DNA of 64,000 nucleotides from Gremmenia infestans (taxonomy: Eukaryota > Ascomycota > Leotiomycetes > Helotiales > Hamatocanthoscyphaceae), in NCBI GenBank assembly GCA_032629725.1, contig JAFEVB010000015.1:992001-1056000 (forward strand). Direction: 5' to 3'. Position 1 is the stretch's first letter; every line of letters begins with the position of its first letter. The notes under the pieces were generated by a model. It searched no databases. It saw only the letters and a list, made by a program, of their open reading frames with translations, and was not told where the DNA came from. Position numbers and translations under genes: made by a program. Of the stretch, positions 1 to 11,496 are shown piece after piece.

Positions 1-1214
1 AAGACACCATTGAAGAGCTGAAACAGAGCTACACGAAAAACGTCAACGATTTTGAAGCGCTTGCTACCAGATGGGAGTTGAAAGAGGGCGACTACAAAGG
101 TGAGCTGAAGAAGCTTGAAGTCCTGCTCTCCAAGACCCAGGGGGGGATGGAAGAAGTGGCTTTGGCACGCTCAAAAAGCCGAATCGACGGTTATCAGAGA
201 GCATCAGATGAAATTGGGCGCGGCATCAACACTATTAAACAGAGGCATAGATCAAGCAATTCGGAGAATAAAACAGAGGATACACCGATACACATCCCGT
301 ACTCCCCAACAGTTGGGAGACGACGATATTTGAGAAGTAAAGGATCCAGCTTCACACAACCGCAACCAGAAGATATGGGAGGGTACGGTGGGGATTTAGG
401 GTTCGGTTCGACCTTCGAGTCGTCAACATCAGGATCCAACTCCAGCGCTTGTGCAGTAGAAGAAGGGCCAACAGCAGGCGCCGCTCTTGGGCTTGGCATT
501 GTAATAGAGAAGCCTCTCCCCAACGTCCCAGACCCGCCGGCCGGTGAAGTAGGAAGCACTCGAGGCATGAGCTTCTCATTCAAACCAGGAGATGACGAAG
601 AATTATTAGCACAAGGGGAGGCTAGGGAAGTTGCCAAGAGACACGATTTGGAAAAGCACATTCGACAACGACGACATACCGTTCACAACCAGCAAGCCGG
701 AGGACCACCCACCAACACAGGAGAAACGCAGCGCAGACCCAAACTAGGCTCCTTTCTGTCTGAGCTGAAGTCGAGGACACCTACAACATTATCACCATCG
801 CTATCGCCGCCGCCATCCCCGTTACCGTTCCTACACAGGCCAAACGATCTACTTATACGAGGCGATTCGACTAGTAGTGTGGTGACCGCCGTCCGTGACG
901 ATTCTGTTGGGAACAGCAGCGTTCTCGGATCTCAGCATGGACGCCCTGGCCTTGATCGCCATGCTAGTAGCAGGGAGGCGGTTACAGCCGCCGCTCGTGC
1001 TATAGCAGCTAGCAATAAGAAAGCAACAGCCCGAGACAAGAGGCAGAGCAGGTCGGAGCCGCTGGGCCAGAGAGTGGACAGTTGGGAGGGCTCGGTTGAT
1101 GGGAAGGGCAGATTGACACCCACAGCCACGACCACCACGTCAACTGCGGCATCGGGTAGCAACTCAGACGAAGCAACTGCAAAGAGACTTGAAAAGAGGC
1201 TGGCTACTCTTTGA
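1..1214 (+). CDS. 3' part of a fungal coiled-coil, Ser/Thr-rich protein of unknown function
   Basis: The frame is open from base 3 to the TAA-less TGA stop at 1212-1214, so the start lies outside the window. About 400 residues are visible. The first 80 or so (positions 3-240) are charged and heptad-like (KGELKKLEVLLSKTQ, DEIGRGINTIKQ) and look like a coiled coil. The rest is low-complexity: Gly/Ser-rich near 370-450, Pro/Ser-rich near 770-840 (TTLSPSLSPPPSPLP), Ala-rich near 950-1020, a Thr tract near 1125-1160 and a basic end (KRLEKRL). This resembles the disordered tail of a cytoskeletal or scaffold protein. I do not recognise a named family and no catalytic motif is visible. The reading frame is seen directly; the coiled coil is inferred by eye. 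Confidence 0.75.
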   Translation, partial: DTIEELKQSYTKNVNDFEALATRWELKEGDYKGELKKLEVLLSKTQGGMEEVALARSKSRIDGYQRASDEIGRGINTIKQRHRSSNSENKTEDTPIHIPYSPTVGRRRYLRSKGSSFTQPQPEDMGGYGGDLGFGSTFESSTSGSNSSACAVEEGPTAGAALGLGIVIEKPLPNVPDPPAGEVGSTRGMSFSFKPGDDEELLAQGEAREVAKRHDLEKHIRQRRHTVHNQQAGGPPTNTGETQRRPKLGSFLSELKSRTPTTLSPSLSPPPSPLPFLHRPNDLLIRGDSTSSVVTAVRDDSVGNSSVLGSQHGRPGLDRHASSREAVTAAARAIAASNKKATARDKRQSRSEPLGQRVDSWEGSVDGKGRLTPTATTTTSTAASGSNSDEATAKRLEKRLATL

Positions 1215-1589
1215 ATTTGAGCAACTTAATGAGACTTGATGAGGCCATTGGGAATTAGCTTTCATGAATGGGAACATATTGCTAGTATGAAGCAGAGAGA
1301 GACAAACTGGCTTTATAGCATATTAGCACAATACAACGAAGAATATCCACCAGACAAATTACGCGTGCTAATCACCGCATATTGAACATCTTATACTGAG
1401 ACCGAAACACGCCAACATCCCAAACCTGCATTAGAAGCTCATAAACTACCTGCGCTGCTAAGTAAACCATAACGTCGTTATATATCCGAGCGCCCGAATG
1501 AAGATCAAAGTAAGCAGATCCTACACACGCCAGCATAGTCACACACGTTTTCACTGAGTACTGTAAAGCGACCTTCTTACTAGAGTACA
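1215..1589. other. Intergenic, nothing recognised
   Basis: This spacer of 375 bases separates two convergent genes and would carry both 3' ends. A 72-codon minus-strand frame (1372-1590) starts exactly at the stop of the next gene; it has no recognisable motif and I do not call it. Confidence 0.5.
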
Positions 1590-1961
1590 TTATTTCCTAA
1601 ACATTCGCATGAACCTCGACCGCGGCTTCGCAGGCTCCTGATAAGGCTGCAGCGGATAATAAGTCGTAACCGGGAATTTCGCTGCATCGAAATCACCAGT
1701 CTCGTACACAACAGGCGGTCTAGTCCACTTGTGTTCCGGGATTTCTCCTAGCTTCGTACTGTCGGACGCGAAGGACATGATGGATTTTCTGGTTTCGCGA
1801 CGTGAGAGCTGAGGATGAGGCGAGGAGATGGGGATCAAGGGAGGCTGTGGTGCGGGGATGGGTGCTTTGGGGGGTGCGGCTGCTGCTTTGCGTTTGATTT
1901 CTGTTGTGCGGGAGGATTTTGAGTCTGAAGAGCGGCTTTTGTTGGGTTTGGGACGGACCCA
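1590..1961 (-). CDS. Small basic hypothetical protein, last exon (first exon unresolved)
   Basis: The minus-strand frame from 1961 to the stop at 1592-1590 codes for about 123 residues. It begins with a basic region (RPKPNKSRSSDSKSSR, KRKAAAAPPKAP) and ends with an aromatic/proline segment (PPVVYETGDFDAAKFPV, TTYYPLQPYQEPAKP) and a basic tail RSRFMRMFRK. It cannot start at 1961: the codon before is TAG, placed after a CTAAC branch-like site (CTAACTCCCATCACAATAG), which is a good 3' splice site. An upstream exon should lie in about 1970-2085, where an ATG exists at 2083-2081 but its splice donor is unclear. If unspliced, the first ATG is at about 1778 and gives only a 62-residue protein. The low-GC spacing and conserved-looking tail favour a real gene. 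No function is proposed. Confidence 0.5.
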   Translation of the reverse strand, partial: WVRPKPNKSRSSDSKSSRTTEIKRKAAAAPPKAPIPAPQPPLIPISSPHPQLSRRETRKSIMSFASDSTKLGEIPEHKWTRPPVVYETGDFDAAKFPVTTYYPLQPYQEPAKPRSRFMRMFRK

Positions 1962-2280
1962 CTATTGTGATGGGAGTTAGCTGTCTTGATAGGATATGGA
2001 TTAAGGTGGGTGGAAGATAAGTAGATAATGGCGTCGAAGATATATAGAAATTGACTGTCGCTGATTGCAGGATGTAGAATCATGTTGGTGTTGAGCAGGA
2101 AATCAAGGAGATCTGAAGAGACTACACTTCAAGATACTACGGTATCCCCCCCCCCAAGAGCGGCGTACTTGAAATCACTCATGATGCCCCGAAAATACTT
2201 CCTCACCCACCTCTCCTCGATCACACTCTTTCATGTGAGGGGGTCAGGTTGGGCAAGTAGGTAGGCTTAACGTCTCATGA

Positions 2281-2994
2281 TCAATACTTCTGAGTAGCTG
2301 ATCGAAGTGGAACAAGTGTTCTCATATTATACCCCGCAGGCTACAGGACAAGTACTGGAGAAAACAAAACAAGGAAAAAAAATACTTACCCCATTCCGTG
2401 TGACAGAAATATCAGGTGAACTTTTAGCTCGAGTATGGTAAACCGTGGATTTCTTCGTCTTGTATCGATGACCATTTCTACTGTGTCGTGTATCCGATGA
2501 TTGCTTCCCTGGAGCCAAGGCCAACGATGAACTTGACAAACGCTTCGAAAATTGATCAAATGTTTGTATTGTTTCATTCCGGGTAGTGTTTGATAGGTTT
2601 AACAGGACCTGGTAATCGGAAGAGGTACTGCCAACTTTTGTAAATCTTTCAATGATAGACAAAAAACCAGTGCTCAGCCGAGTAAGAATCCTGGATATCG
2701 ATGAACGGGCTTCTACTATGGAATTGTCAGTGATGGGCCCAATGGAAGGTTTGTTCATAATATCTACCTACCATCACCAGCAGCAAAACCAGCCCCAAAA
2801 CGGGCTAGATCTCGACTGTACGTTTTTTTGACCTCCGTATGGTTCTTTTTCAGCGACCTGGTCAGTTGGGCCTCGGGAGTCTTCTTCGAAGAAGCTTGAT
2901 CCTTAGGACGCCTCTTCTTTTGTGCTTTGATTATCGAGAGCCCCTTTTCAAGAGCTTCCAGGAGTGATGAGACAGCATCGTGGAATTCGCTCAT
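2281..2994 (-). CDS. Fungal-specific helix-rich protein of unknown function, three exons
   Basis: Proposed exons on the minus strand are 2994-2775, 2716-2391 and 2340-2281. The ATG at 2994 opens MSEFHDAVSSLLEALEKGLS, a helical start followed by a Lys/Arg-rich linker (KAQKKRRPKDQ). Intron 1 has donor GTAGGT and ends CACTGACAATTCCATAG with a CTGAC branch site, joining GD to VEARSSISRILTRL. Intron 2 starts GTAAGT right after the codons for TRNG; its best acceptor (CCTGTAG) gives the end PAGYNMRTLVPLRSATQKY. The middle exon is helical and Ser-rich, with a conserved-looking stretch RLSTGFLSIIERFTK. The layout (helix pair, basic linker, helical bundle of about 230 residues) is that of lineage-specific fungal proteins that resemble N-terminal domains of NLR/STAND proteins, but I cannot name a family. 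Intron 2 is the least certain part. Confidence 0.6.
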
Positions 2995-5900
2995 GTTTCT
3001 GATCAAGACTATGTAACTCGATGGAAGTTCGGAAGAGTGGTTGCGGAGACCGCTTTGGCATTTGGTTTGGACGGGAACTCAGGAACGAAGCATCATGTTC
3101 CCACTGGAGACTATACACAGTTTTGTCCGCCTTGCTGATCCAAGAAGGCTTCTGTAGCTCAAAAGGAGAAATGGGGCATCATATGGAGAGCTATTACTGG
3201 TATTATATTTGAGTATGGCTCGAGCATGAACACCGATAATGTCTAGACTCTTTAGAAGGGCGGTTTTAAGCGCCCTCGAAGAAAGACCGGATTGGCTATT
3301 GCATTATAAGTTAGATAGCTGCAGCTGCAGCCAGACGCCAATAGAACCAGCAACGATCAAAGTTGTCTGAACGAGTCATACTGTGTTGCTTTGATTTGCT
3401 ACCTTTGGTGGACAGCATTATCCTGTCGTCTACCTAAGGTATGTAATCTTAGGTAGCTAATGAGTGATATGGCACGTGATAATTGCAGACCGGGAATCCT
3501 TATTTTTGGCCAAAGTAAAGGCATCTGTAATGTATTTTCAGTACTTGTATGTTCTGTCAAGTATTCATGTACGGTACATAAAGAAATATACCCCTGGTAT
3601 TCGACACGAAAGAAGAAAGTCACGTGAGACACGCAATTGTATATCCTGAAGGCGGAACTTTGCAGTCCGCATGAGGGACTGAAAAGAAAAAGATGCTCGC
3701 GCTGCATGTGCAAGCTGCCGATTCCTGTCTGACTTTCAAAACGAAACGAAACGTGGGGGTACACGTTCCTGTCATCCTCCCAATCATTCGCCTCTCTCGC
3801 TCGCATGGTGGCGCTTGGGCTTGACCCCTTCATCATCTGGTCTGGGCGTTGCGATTTGCGGCGTGGAAAACCATTTATTTGCTTGTGCCTTTGGCAACTT
3901 CTTGTGAGTCGTGAGGCTATCAATGGTACAATACCGCATTAATGTATATTCTGTGAGTTCACCTGCTGAGGATGCCAGATGCCAGCATAAATATTGGACA
4001 CCTTGGTTTTCCATCAATACCGGCACCTCAAAACACTCTATAAAATATCTAACTCTCTGGCCGGCCCGGGTACAGCCGTTCCTAACTCCGGAAAAGTGTC
4101 CAGTCTATTCTTTCGCGCCTAAAAGTCTACTGAAAGAAGCAAGGTAAGGCCAGGTCATACCCTTCTCAACTTCCTCCCATGAATATTAGAGTTTTCGCGG
4201 GGCGTTTTATGGTATAGTAATTGGCTCAAGATTGTGTCCAACGCCTATGGCAAGTTCCACCCCAATCAAACTTCTATCAGTGCAGCGAAGCATGTGAGAG
4301 AGGCCTTTTGTTGATTTGCATGTTGCGTGATTCGCAGGGAAGATTAGCAAAGCTATGTCGCTACCCTTATTTTGATTGGTCAGGAATAGATGGAACTGAG
4401 TCTCGTCTGCAACGGACATATGGCGTGCCGTGATACCACTGGATGCTTTTGCTCCAAAAGTCGGGATGGTCTAGGTGTAAGATATGAGGACTAATTTGGA
4501 ATACCAGTGTACCAGCCTGCTGATGGTGCCTTGGTAGTTTGGAAGATTTCTTGACTTCCGTCCTACTCAAGCACCTAGTGATCTTCACATTCTGGTGATA
4601 TTCTTTATCTACCGAGTATCTCGTGCCAAAACGTGAATGCTCCATACACAAGATATGAAGCTATATCACCCAGCACGACGTCTAAAAATGGCGCCACCTT
4701 CCCTGGTAGAGATTCTGCCTTTGCAGATTCCTGCAGGAGCTTGATATCAATTCATCCAGATTAGGCATTGAGAGGCCTGTTTTCGGTAAGGCCGCACGTA
4801 ATGCAAATGTCTATACACGCTTTGGGACTGAGTGAACGGCATTGCAGATACGATCAGATAGCTAGATGAATACTTTATTTTCGACGAACATCCGATGATG
4901 AAGGAAGTACTAACAGGAATTCATACTTTGTTTTGCATGCGGTTACGGAGTACCTGACACTCGTGGCACGCTGGTGCCGAGCCGTGGTGTAAGCATTTCA
5001 GACTTCTGATAAGCAAGTAGTACTTGTACCGGTAGTCTTATCTTGAGACATGATTTTCAGAATTTTGATACGTATCTCGGTAATCTGCAGTGTGGCAAGT
5101 TTTGACTTCTTGTAGCACCGTGGAGGCCATGATATAAGTAATCATTGATATCTGAACAAAGGTTTCAAAAGAAGTAAGGTAGTGTCAGTAGTAACCGGCT
5201 CCAGCTTCCGCTACGTTACGTTGTAGCTTGGAGCGGCTCGCCCCGCGTTGGGCTGGGTCTTTAGTGGCTGGTATAGAAAAAGCAGCACCACGCGGCGGAT
5301 ACAGTGGGATTTCAGAGTACTGTGGGGGCATTTCTCCACCAACTCGTTCTCTTTGGTGGACAACGGCCAGCGTAGACTCCCTGGGACAAGCGTTCCTAAA
5401 GAAAAGGGGGGAAGATGGCTCATATCCGTATGGGGTATCCGTAAGGTATGGGGGTAGGGTATACTGTACAAATGGCACCGTGATCCTTCCGCCAGCCCGA
5501 ACAATGATAATTAAGTACCGGTACTCGAGTATCAAGAACTCAAAGGTTGACCGTAGAGCACACCAGTAGGATAGGTAGAATATACAACGTGATTATTGTG
5601 TCTCGTATAAGTGGGAGCTCTGCTCTTCTGTTCCACTTGGACTACAGCACAAGTACCGTAGCGCGATACTGTACAGGTTTGCATTCCTGACGTTGGAGCT
5701 GCAGTGTTGCCCCAGCGCATGCCCGAGAACGGACCCTGCACTTTGGGGTTGCATTTTGGCAATCGCAATCGCAGTGGCAGTGGGAAAATGTGGGATTATT
5801 GGAGCTCCAGGAACTTGTGCTTGACCTGTACCCTTGCACGCTTGTGGGCCTCTGCCTCGTCTGCTTATCTCTGCCCACCCACGCTCCTCACCACAACCCA

Positions 5901-6331
5901 CCCCGGGCCTTTGCTTTTGCGGGCAGGGCTGTACCGGTGCTACTACGGTACTGATAAACTTGCAGTCACTTCAGGTTATTATTAAACGCTTCTTCCACAA
6001 TCCCGCTCCCTCTCGCACGCCATGGACTATCAGTCGCTGTCGTCAAAACAAACGCTGCTTCCCAAGTCCATCCAGGTACGGACACGCCGACTGCATCTAC
6101 AAGGAGGCTTGCCAACCTGAAATCCGCTCCTCAATCGACTTGTGAAAGCCCATGCTACCTACTTATAATCTTCCAATCCTGGAACATCTATGCGCGACGC
6201 ACTTACCACGACTGCAAAGTTGACGACGCCGCTAAAGCTCTGCGAGTCTCTGTCTGCCATTATCGATAGGAGCTCTATGCCTTCTACTGAACTCTGGGGT
6301 TATCGATTTGGAAGGCCTGCCCTCTGCGAGC
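2995..6331. other. 3.3 kb without a recognisable gene
   Basis: Short frames exist on both strands (for example 3399-3923 minus, 5185-5535 minus against 5228-5569 plus) but none shows a domain, clean splice sites or codon bias. Several blocks rich in GTAC/GGTAC words (around 3540-3600, 4980-5050, 5430-5530) give the stretch an intergenic look. Bases 6000-6331 carry the probable promoter and leader of the next plus-strand gene. Confidence 0.5.
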
Positions 6332-7777
6332 ATGTTTTCCCCTCCACGACGCGAGAAAGCGCGGGCGGACGACCCCCCATCTCTGCCCAAAGGCGATTGC
6401 CGATATATTTTGCTACACCCTGAATTCAAAGGCCTGAGATGCGCTTGTGTTGGTTTTGCTTTGAACCGTTCTATACCCGGCAGCACATGCGATTGTGGCC
6501 ATCAAGCATGTTATCACACCCCAGATAAGGACGCTGGCGTCGTCGAAAGGCGAGAATTGGACGCCCTGAAAGAGAAGATACATTTGTTGGAGGAAGAATT
6601 GGTTCGAGAGAGACGCGGCGATAGAGGCGCGCTGGTTGATCGCCTCGGCCGGCTCGAAGAGCTCGTGGATACGACCAAAGCCGAAACAGAAACAGAGTTG
6701 AAGACTATGTATCGTGGAATAGGCGGTCTCTGGCACAATGTTGGATTGTTGAACAAGCGCACGCCATATTACGACGACCGCATCGAGGGATTGGTCGACG
6801 ATGTGCAGAGAATGGAGAATAGACTTATAGAAGTCGACGACGCGTCTATCCGTGTAGAGGAAAGAGTTGATACATTGGAAAATTCCATGCCGATTGAGCA
6901 ACCCATCAGTCGACGAAGAAGGGCATCGACGCCCCCTTCTGCCGTTACGGACAATGCTACTGAGGAAGAGGACACGATTGAAACGTCCCCAAGGGAGGGT
7001 AGGGTACCTCTCCACCTAGTGATATCTCACGAGCCTGCACATGTTCAGTTGTTCAGGGCACGGGTTGCCTCAGTAGGATCCGGATCTCAGGCATGGACCG
7101 TTCATGTATCCCTCCTTCCGACTCTATCTCAACCCTTTCCGTTCGAGAAGGACACTGCCGCATACAAGCGTTGTTTTTCTCGGGGTCTCCAGCAGATGGT
7201 TGTCGTTCCGGACTCGGATAGCGTAGCCTTTGGGTCCGCTGTCGATGCAGCATTTGCTGAGGTTCTGCAAGGTCGATTATGGCAACCCCTCGTCGCACGG
7301 ATTTGCGATGCCAAAAACTTGCGAGGACTTCCGATGCTCCGTCAACTTCCGGATTACCTCCTTAGCTGTGATTATGATGCGGAATTCCTTCGGCGCAACT
7401 GCGCTGTGGTTGACGAGAGTGGAAAAATTCTCGATTTATACATTGCCATGTCCGAGGATACTCTCTCCTGGGCTGAGCTCAAGGATTTAAACCCTTTCAA
7501 GCCGGGCCTGGAGGCCTCATGGACATACGATCCGTACCTTGACGGACCTACTTTGGAGAGCGATGGTTCAGGAGGACCAGCTCAGGATGTCACAGAGAAA
7601 CGACCTGCAGCAGGCGATATTCTTCCAAGCTGGTCACCATCATTGAAACGTAATGCCTCGGAAATCTCAACGAGGACGCCGAGCTTTGGCTCGTCAACGG
7701 ATGAAGAAGGCACGAGAGCGAAAATGAGACGCCAAGCTACCGTAGAGGTAGTTGGATGGCGAGCGGAGGCGGTCTAA
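6332..7777 (+). CDS. Cys-rich plus coiled-coil fungal protein of unknown function
   Basis: A single open frame of 481 codons. I place the start at the ATG at 6332 (MFSPPRREKARADDPP); the frame is open slightly further upstream but without another ATG. Residues about 20-60 form a compact Cys/His cluster: CRYILLHPEF, then LRCACVGFALN and GSTCDCGHQACYH, which looks like a zinc-binding knuckle. Residues about 65-190 are a long coiled coil (ELDALKEKIHLLEEELVRER, then RIEGLVDDVQRMENRLIEV). After an acidic/Ser linker comes a globular part (about 225-395) with FPFEKDTAAYKRCFSRGLQQ and a Trp-containing GRLWQPLVARICDAKNL, and a disordered tail. This Cys cluster followed by a coiled coil is seen in several Pezizomycotina proteins, but I know no established function. 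It may be a regulatory or signalling scaffold. The upstream 300 bases contain no competing gene. Confidence 0.75.
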   Translation: MFSPPRREKARADDPPSLPKGDCRYILLHPEFKGLRCACVGFALNRSIPGSTCDCGHQACYHTPDKDAGVVERRELDALKEKIHLLEEELVRERRGDRGALVDRLGRLEELVDTTKAETETELKTMYRGIGGLWHNVGLLNKRTPYYDDRIEGLVDDVQRMENRLIEVDDASIRVEERVDTLENSMPIEQPISRRRRASTPPSAVTDNATEEEDTIETSPREGRVPLHLVISHEPAHVQLFRARVASVGSGSQAWTVHVSLLPTLSQPFPFEKDTAAYKRCFSRGLQQMVVVPDSDSVAFGSAVDAAFAEVLQGRLWQPLVARICDAKNLRGLPMLRQLPDYLLSCDYDAEFLRRNCAVVDESGKILDLYIAMSEDTLSWAELKDLNPFKPGLEASWTYDPYLDGPTLESDGSGGPAQDVTEKRPAAGDILPSWSPSLKRNASEISTRTPSFGSSTDEEGTRAKMRRQATVEVVGWRAEAV

Positions 7778-8926
7778 CGATGTGACTGGGAATCGGAAAC
7801 TTATCTAGACGATGCTATAGGATGTGAGGCATTTTGTTCGAAAGAGGTACTGACATATAGACGGTGGGATAAATACCTGAGAAGGTTTGGCGTCGGCGTT
7901 GGAAATATTGTAGAGTGTAGCTATTAGCTATTAGCGACGACGAAATCTATTAGTTCGCGTTGCATGATATCTAGGTGGCAAGGAATTTGTTATGTTCGGG
8001 CAAGGAGCATTCTTGTAAAGTCGTATCCATCGAGGAGGATTCTAATATATATACCTGCCTGCTTGCCTGCCTATCTGCTTACGCATGAACTGTACTGTAC
8101 TCGAGTAATGCTTGGCTATCAGATGACCACTAGTCAGCAGATTGTACCTACCCTACCAAAGGCCTGTATGTAAAAAGAACAAGTGTTCGTTGCAAGTGAC
8201 TTGATTTCTGGGGCAAGACAACTGCTCATTCACCTATATCTGGCTGGCCGTTAATTGGGTTTATACCATTATCGTTGCGCTTGCTGTCTGTCATTCATTT
8301 ACAATTGACAAGGCTGAACTGGAATGGACTGAAGGGGCGGCTGAGGAAAAAGAAAAAACTGCCCCGCACTCGGCTAACCAAGGGTGGAGAGCCAGAGCCT
8401 CAAGAAGGGACGGGGGGCTTTACTTGGAGTAGATTACACCTTATTTACACCTATACTATATATTATAACCTTGGGTTTATAAAGTACGCTTTTGACTATA
8501 TCGTCTTGTATGGCATTGAATTGAATCAGTATCATCCTACCAAACGAGCCTCGGCTACAGATCAATCGTTCTGCTCTGCGCCCTCGACAACCCGCCCTCA
8601 CGCCGATGATACCCAACTCCGAGAGACTGCTGTTCATGTCGACGACGACAACCCGTACAACGTAACGTAGCATAACATATTGAAACGACGACAACAAATA
8701 TTTGTGGTACATAAAGGTGTTATCGGAAGGGGCGCGAAGGGAAGGCAGGAACGGAAAGGAAAGGAAAGAAAGAGAACCTGCTTGGTTATAATACTGCTTC
8801 TCTGCTTGCTGTCCTGGCCGAGCTGTAATCGATCATCATCTCGCTCGCTCTTTCCTCCACATGCGGGTGCGCTGCAATTCAGTCGGAGGAAATCCTGATT
8901 CACCGCTGGCAGACACCAATATCACA
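7778..8926. other. Intergenic between two plus-strand genes
   Basis: Contains the 3' flank of the upstream gene and the promoter of the F-box gene. A purine-rich block at 8725-8780 (GGAAGGGGCGCGAAGG, then GGAAAGGAAAGGAAAGAAAG) lies about 150-200 bases before the next start codon. No supported gene. Confidence 0.45.
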
Positions 8927-11496
8927 ATGTCCGATGCTACTTTTCCGAGCAAACGACGCAAGACCAGACACAACCTAACCATGGCGACTCGAAACAACGG
9001 TGAGCATCCATTCTTGCAGTTTCATTCTCAGTTGTTATATCCTGCTGTAGCTGACCCTATTCAGACCAACCCACGTGGCCCCTGAACCAGCTCCCCGTGG
9101 AGCTCTTTGTTCTAATCGCCAAGCACCTTCCGAGATCGAATATTCAGAGTATGCGTTTAGTGAACAGGGAGTTCGAACAGAAAGTCTCCGAATATCTATT
9201 CAGAGTGGTAGTGGTTCCCTTCAAGCCAGAAATATATGGCATTAATCCGGAGCCAGCACTCTCCGGATCTTTGCAAGGCTCAGTAATGCTGCAGGATAAA
9301 GGCATGAGAGTGTTCCAAGGGTATGCGCAATCAATTTGCCCCTTTTATCATGCTGTTACTGATGAAATGGGTTGTAGGTATGGACACCGTATCAAGAAAT
9401 TCGCAATGAGCTTCGAGTTTGACGAGAACAAGTTGGCGAATCCACCGCTCAAGAGCGACCAGGAAGCTATCACGTCATTCTGGGGTATTTATCGTTGGCC
9501 GTACCAGAAATACAATAGGTATGCACAGTTGGAGGGACTTGAACAGACAGCAGATGAAACAAGAACGATGGCAAAGGCTTTACGGTTCATTACCTCGGCC
9601 AGAGAGCTCGGGCTTTCCATTGATGGCGGACTGGGTTGGCTTGCGGGACCTGATATCAACCAGAGAGTCCTCGAACGTGGGGAGAAGCCTACGGTATTTG
9701 GGGATTCTAGATTCATCGCAGAGCCAAAGACCAAGAAAAACAATAAGTCTTCTAGATCCTCTGATTTAACGGCCTCTCTAAGCCACAGCAGCGTATGGGC
9801 CGCAAACGAGAGAATGTTGCAAGAAGCTGGCTATGAGGGAGAGGCTTTGGACGCTTCTATGCGCGTCTTGATGGAGACAGAGGACGTTACCACCATATCC
9901 AGTACCACCAATCCGCCGTTTGACAGATATTTAAGCCCGCTCACTCTGGAAGGTTTTAGACGTGCTGCCCGTACCCCAAGGAGCCTCGATAATGGCCCAA
10001 TGACCGTAACGACCGCCACCGCAGAGGATTATGCTCAACTAGCACCACTCATCTCGGATGACGAGGATGTCTACAACGAAGAACTTCAATTGAGTACAAC
10101 TACATCCTATGTGAATGGCAGCAAGTTCAAGACCGAAAACTGTCCGTTGAAACCAAACGATCTTACAAACGCCCAGAGAGAAATGCTCCTCGAGATCGAG
10201 TGGGCGCAACGTGCATTCATGCAGTCATACGCCATTGCAGTCATCGACAATCCCTTCACGTTTAGGAATATCGAGTCGCTCACTATCGCGCGCCTTCCAA
10301 ATCGACACTTGCCCCTTCTCCGCCGCGAAGACTTCTGGGATAGCTTGCCCGCCCTGAAGAAGCTCTCCCTAGCTATCATACCCGATTGGCGCGATGTCGT
10401 TAAGCTCCCAACAAGCTGGGTTCAAGATAACAAGGTTGCACCCTCACAATCCGTTTCGGGAGTTTATCAACTTCTTCATGAACAAATTTCACACCGCAAA
10501 AACATCACCACACTTCATTTTGAATGGCTTTGTGGAGGAGAATATGCGGATGGCTTATTCTCAAGAAATCAACATATCTTGGCAGCTCCCTTGGTCTCCA
10601 AAGCTATGGACATGGTCAACAGAGTCCATACACCCTCCGTTTTAATGCTTCCCCATGTGAAGCACCTCTCCATGAAGAACTGTTGGGCTAGCCCACACAT
10701 TATGGGCAAATTTATTATTTCCTTAAAAAAGGCTGCTCTACAAAGTCTCACGCTAGATTCAGTTTCCTTGACAGCTCCCGTCGCCCTGAATGCGCAGCCT
10801 CAACCCCTCGCAGGCCATGCAGCAAACCCACACAATGCACAGCAATTGGCTGGACAACAAGCTGCTGCTAATCATCTTATGGCGAACTTTCAGGGCGCAA
10901 TGGTTGCTCAAAATCCCAACGCAGCGCTTGCGCCTGTAGCGCCTGCAGCTCTTGGATTAGCTGCACTTCAGCTACCGCCACCGGTTGTGAATATCGTTCC
11001 AATTACTCCCATGGAGTGGCTCGTGCCTCGTACTAGCTCTTGGTCTCATTTGATTGATACTATCACGCCAGGGACCACCTTGGCCGCTATTCGACATGAT
11101 CGCGAGATGGGTCCTGAACCAGAAGTGCGAGGTCCAACCAAACTCAAGAAGCTGGAGTTCAAGTCTTGTGGATATATTCGTCTTCCCCTAGATTTCGACC
11201 AGACCGATCTCGATCACCCTGATGTGCAGGCACCCCAAATTCATGCAATTGCAAAACGAGCCAACGATATCGAGTGCCACATGATGAAACCTATGGATTC
11301 GGCCCTCGGCGTTATTGTCAACCATATAGCACCTGCCGAAGTGGCCACATTGGAAAATGCATGGCACATGACGGTTGGGGGTCTTGCCAACTCGGAATTG
11401 GCTTTGGAAGCTCGGCTCGATGGCATCTCGAATGCGGGTCGAGGTCGGTTCGATGGATTGATTGAAGTTGCATCTACGTCTTCATCGAATAGATGA
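8927..11496 (+). CDS. F-box domain protein
   Basis: Two exons, 8927-8999 and 9065-11496, give 834 residues. The intron starts GTGAGC and ends GCTGACCCTATTCAG with a CTGAC branch site, and both reading phases agree (AAC G|AC CAA). Exon 1 is basic (SKRRKTRHN) and could hold a nuclear signal. The F-box follows at about residues 31-75: LNQLPVELFVLIAKHL, then SMRLVNREFEQKVSEYLFR. F-box proteins recruit substrates to SCF ubiquitin ligases through Skp1, and this region matches that pattern well. The rest is long and without clear LRR or WD repeats; leucine-containing segments (ALKKLSLAIIP, VKHLSMKNCW, LKKLEFKSCGYIRLP) suggest degenerate LRRs. A Gln/Ala/Pro-rich insertion lies at about 10780-10985 (QQLAGQQAAANHLM). 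The substrate is unknown. Confidence 0.85.

Noticed and set aside
3399..4026. Minus-strand frames of 174 and 80 codons
   Set aside because: Different phases that overlap, odd composition with many Cys/His/Phe at random, and no family resemblance.
5185..5569. Opposing frames of 116 and 113 codons on both strands
   Set aside because: Full overlap on opposite strands, no recognisable domain, no splice partners and no codon bias.
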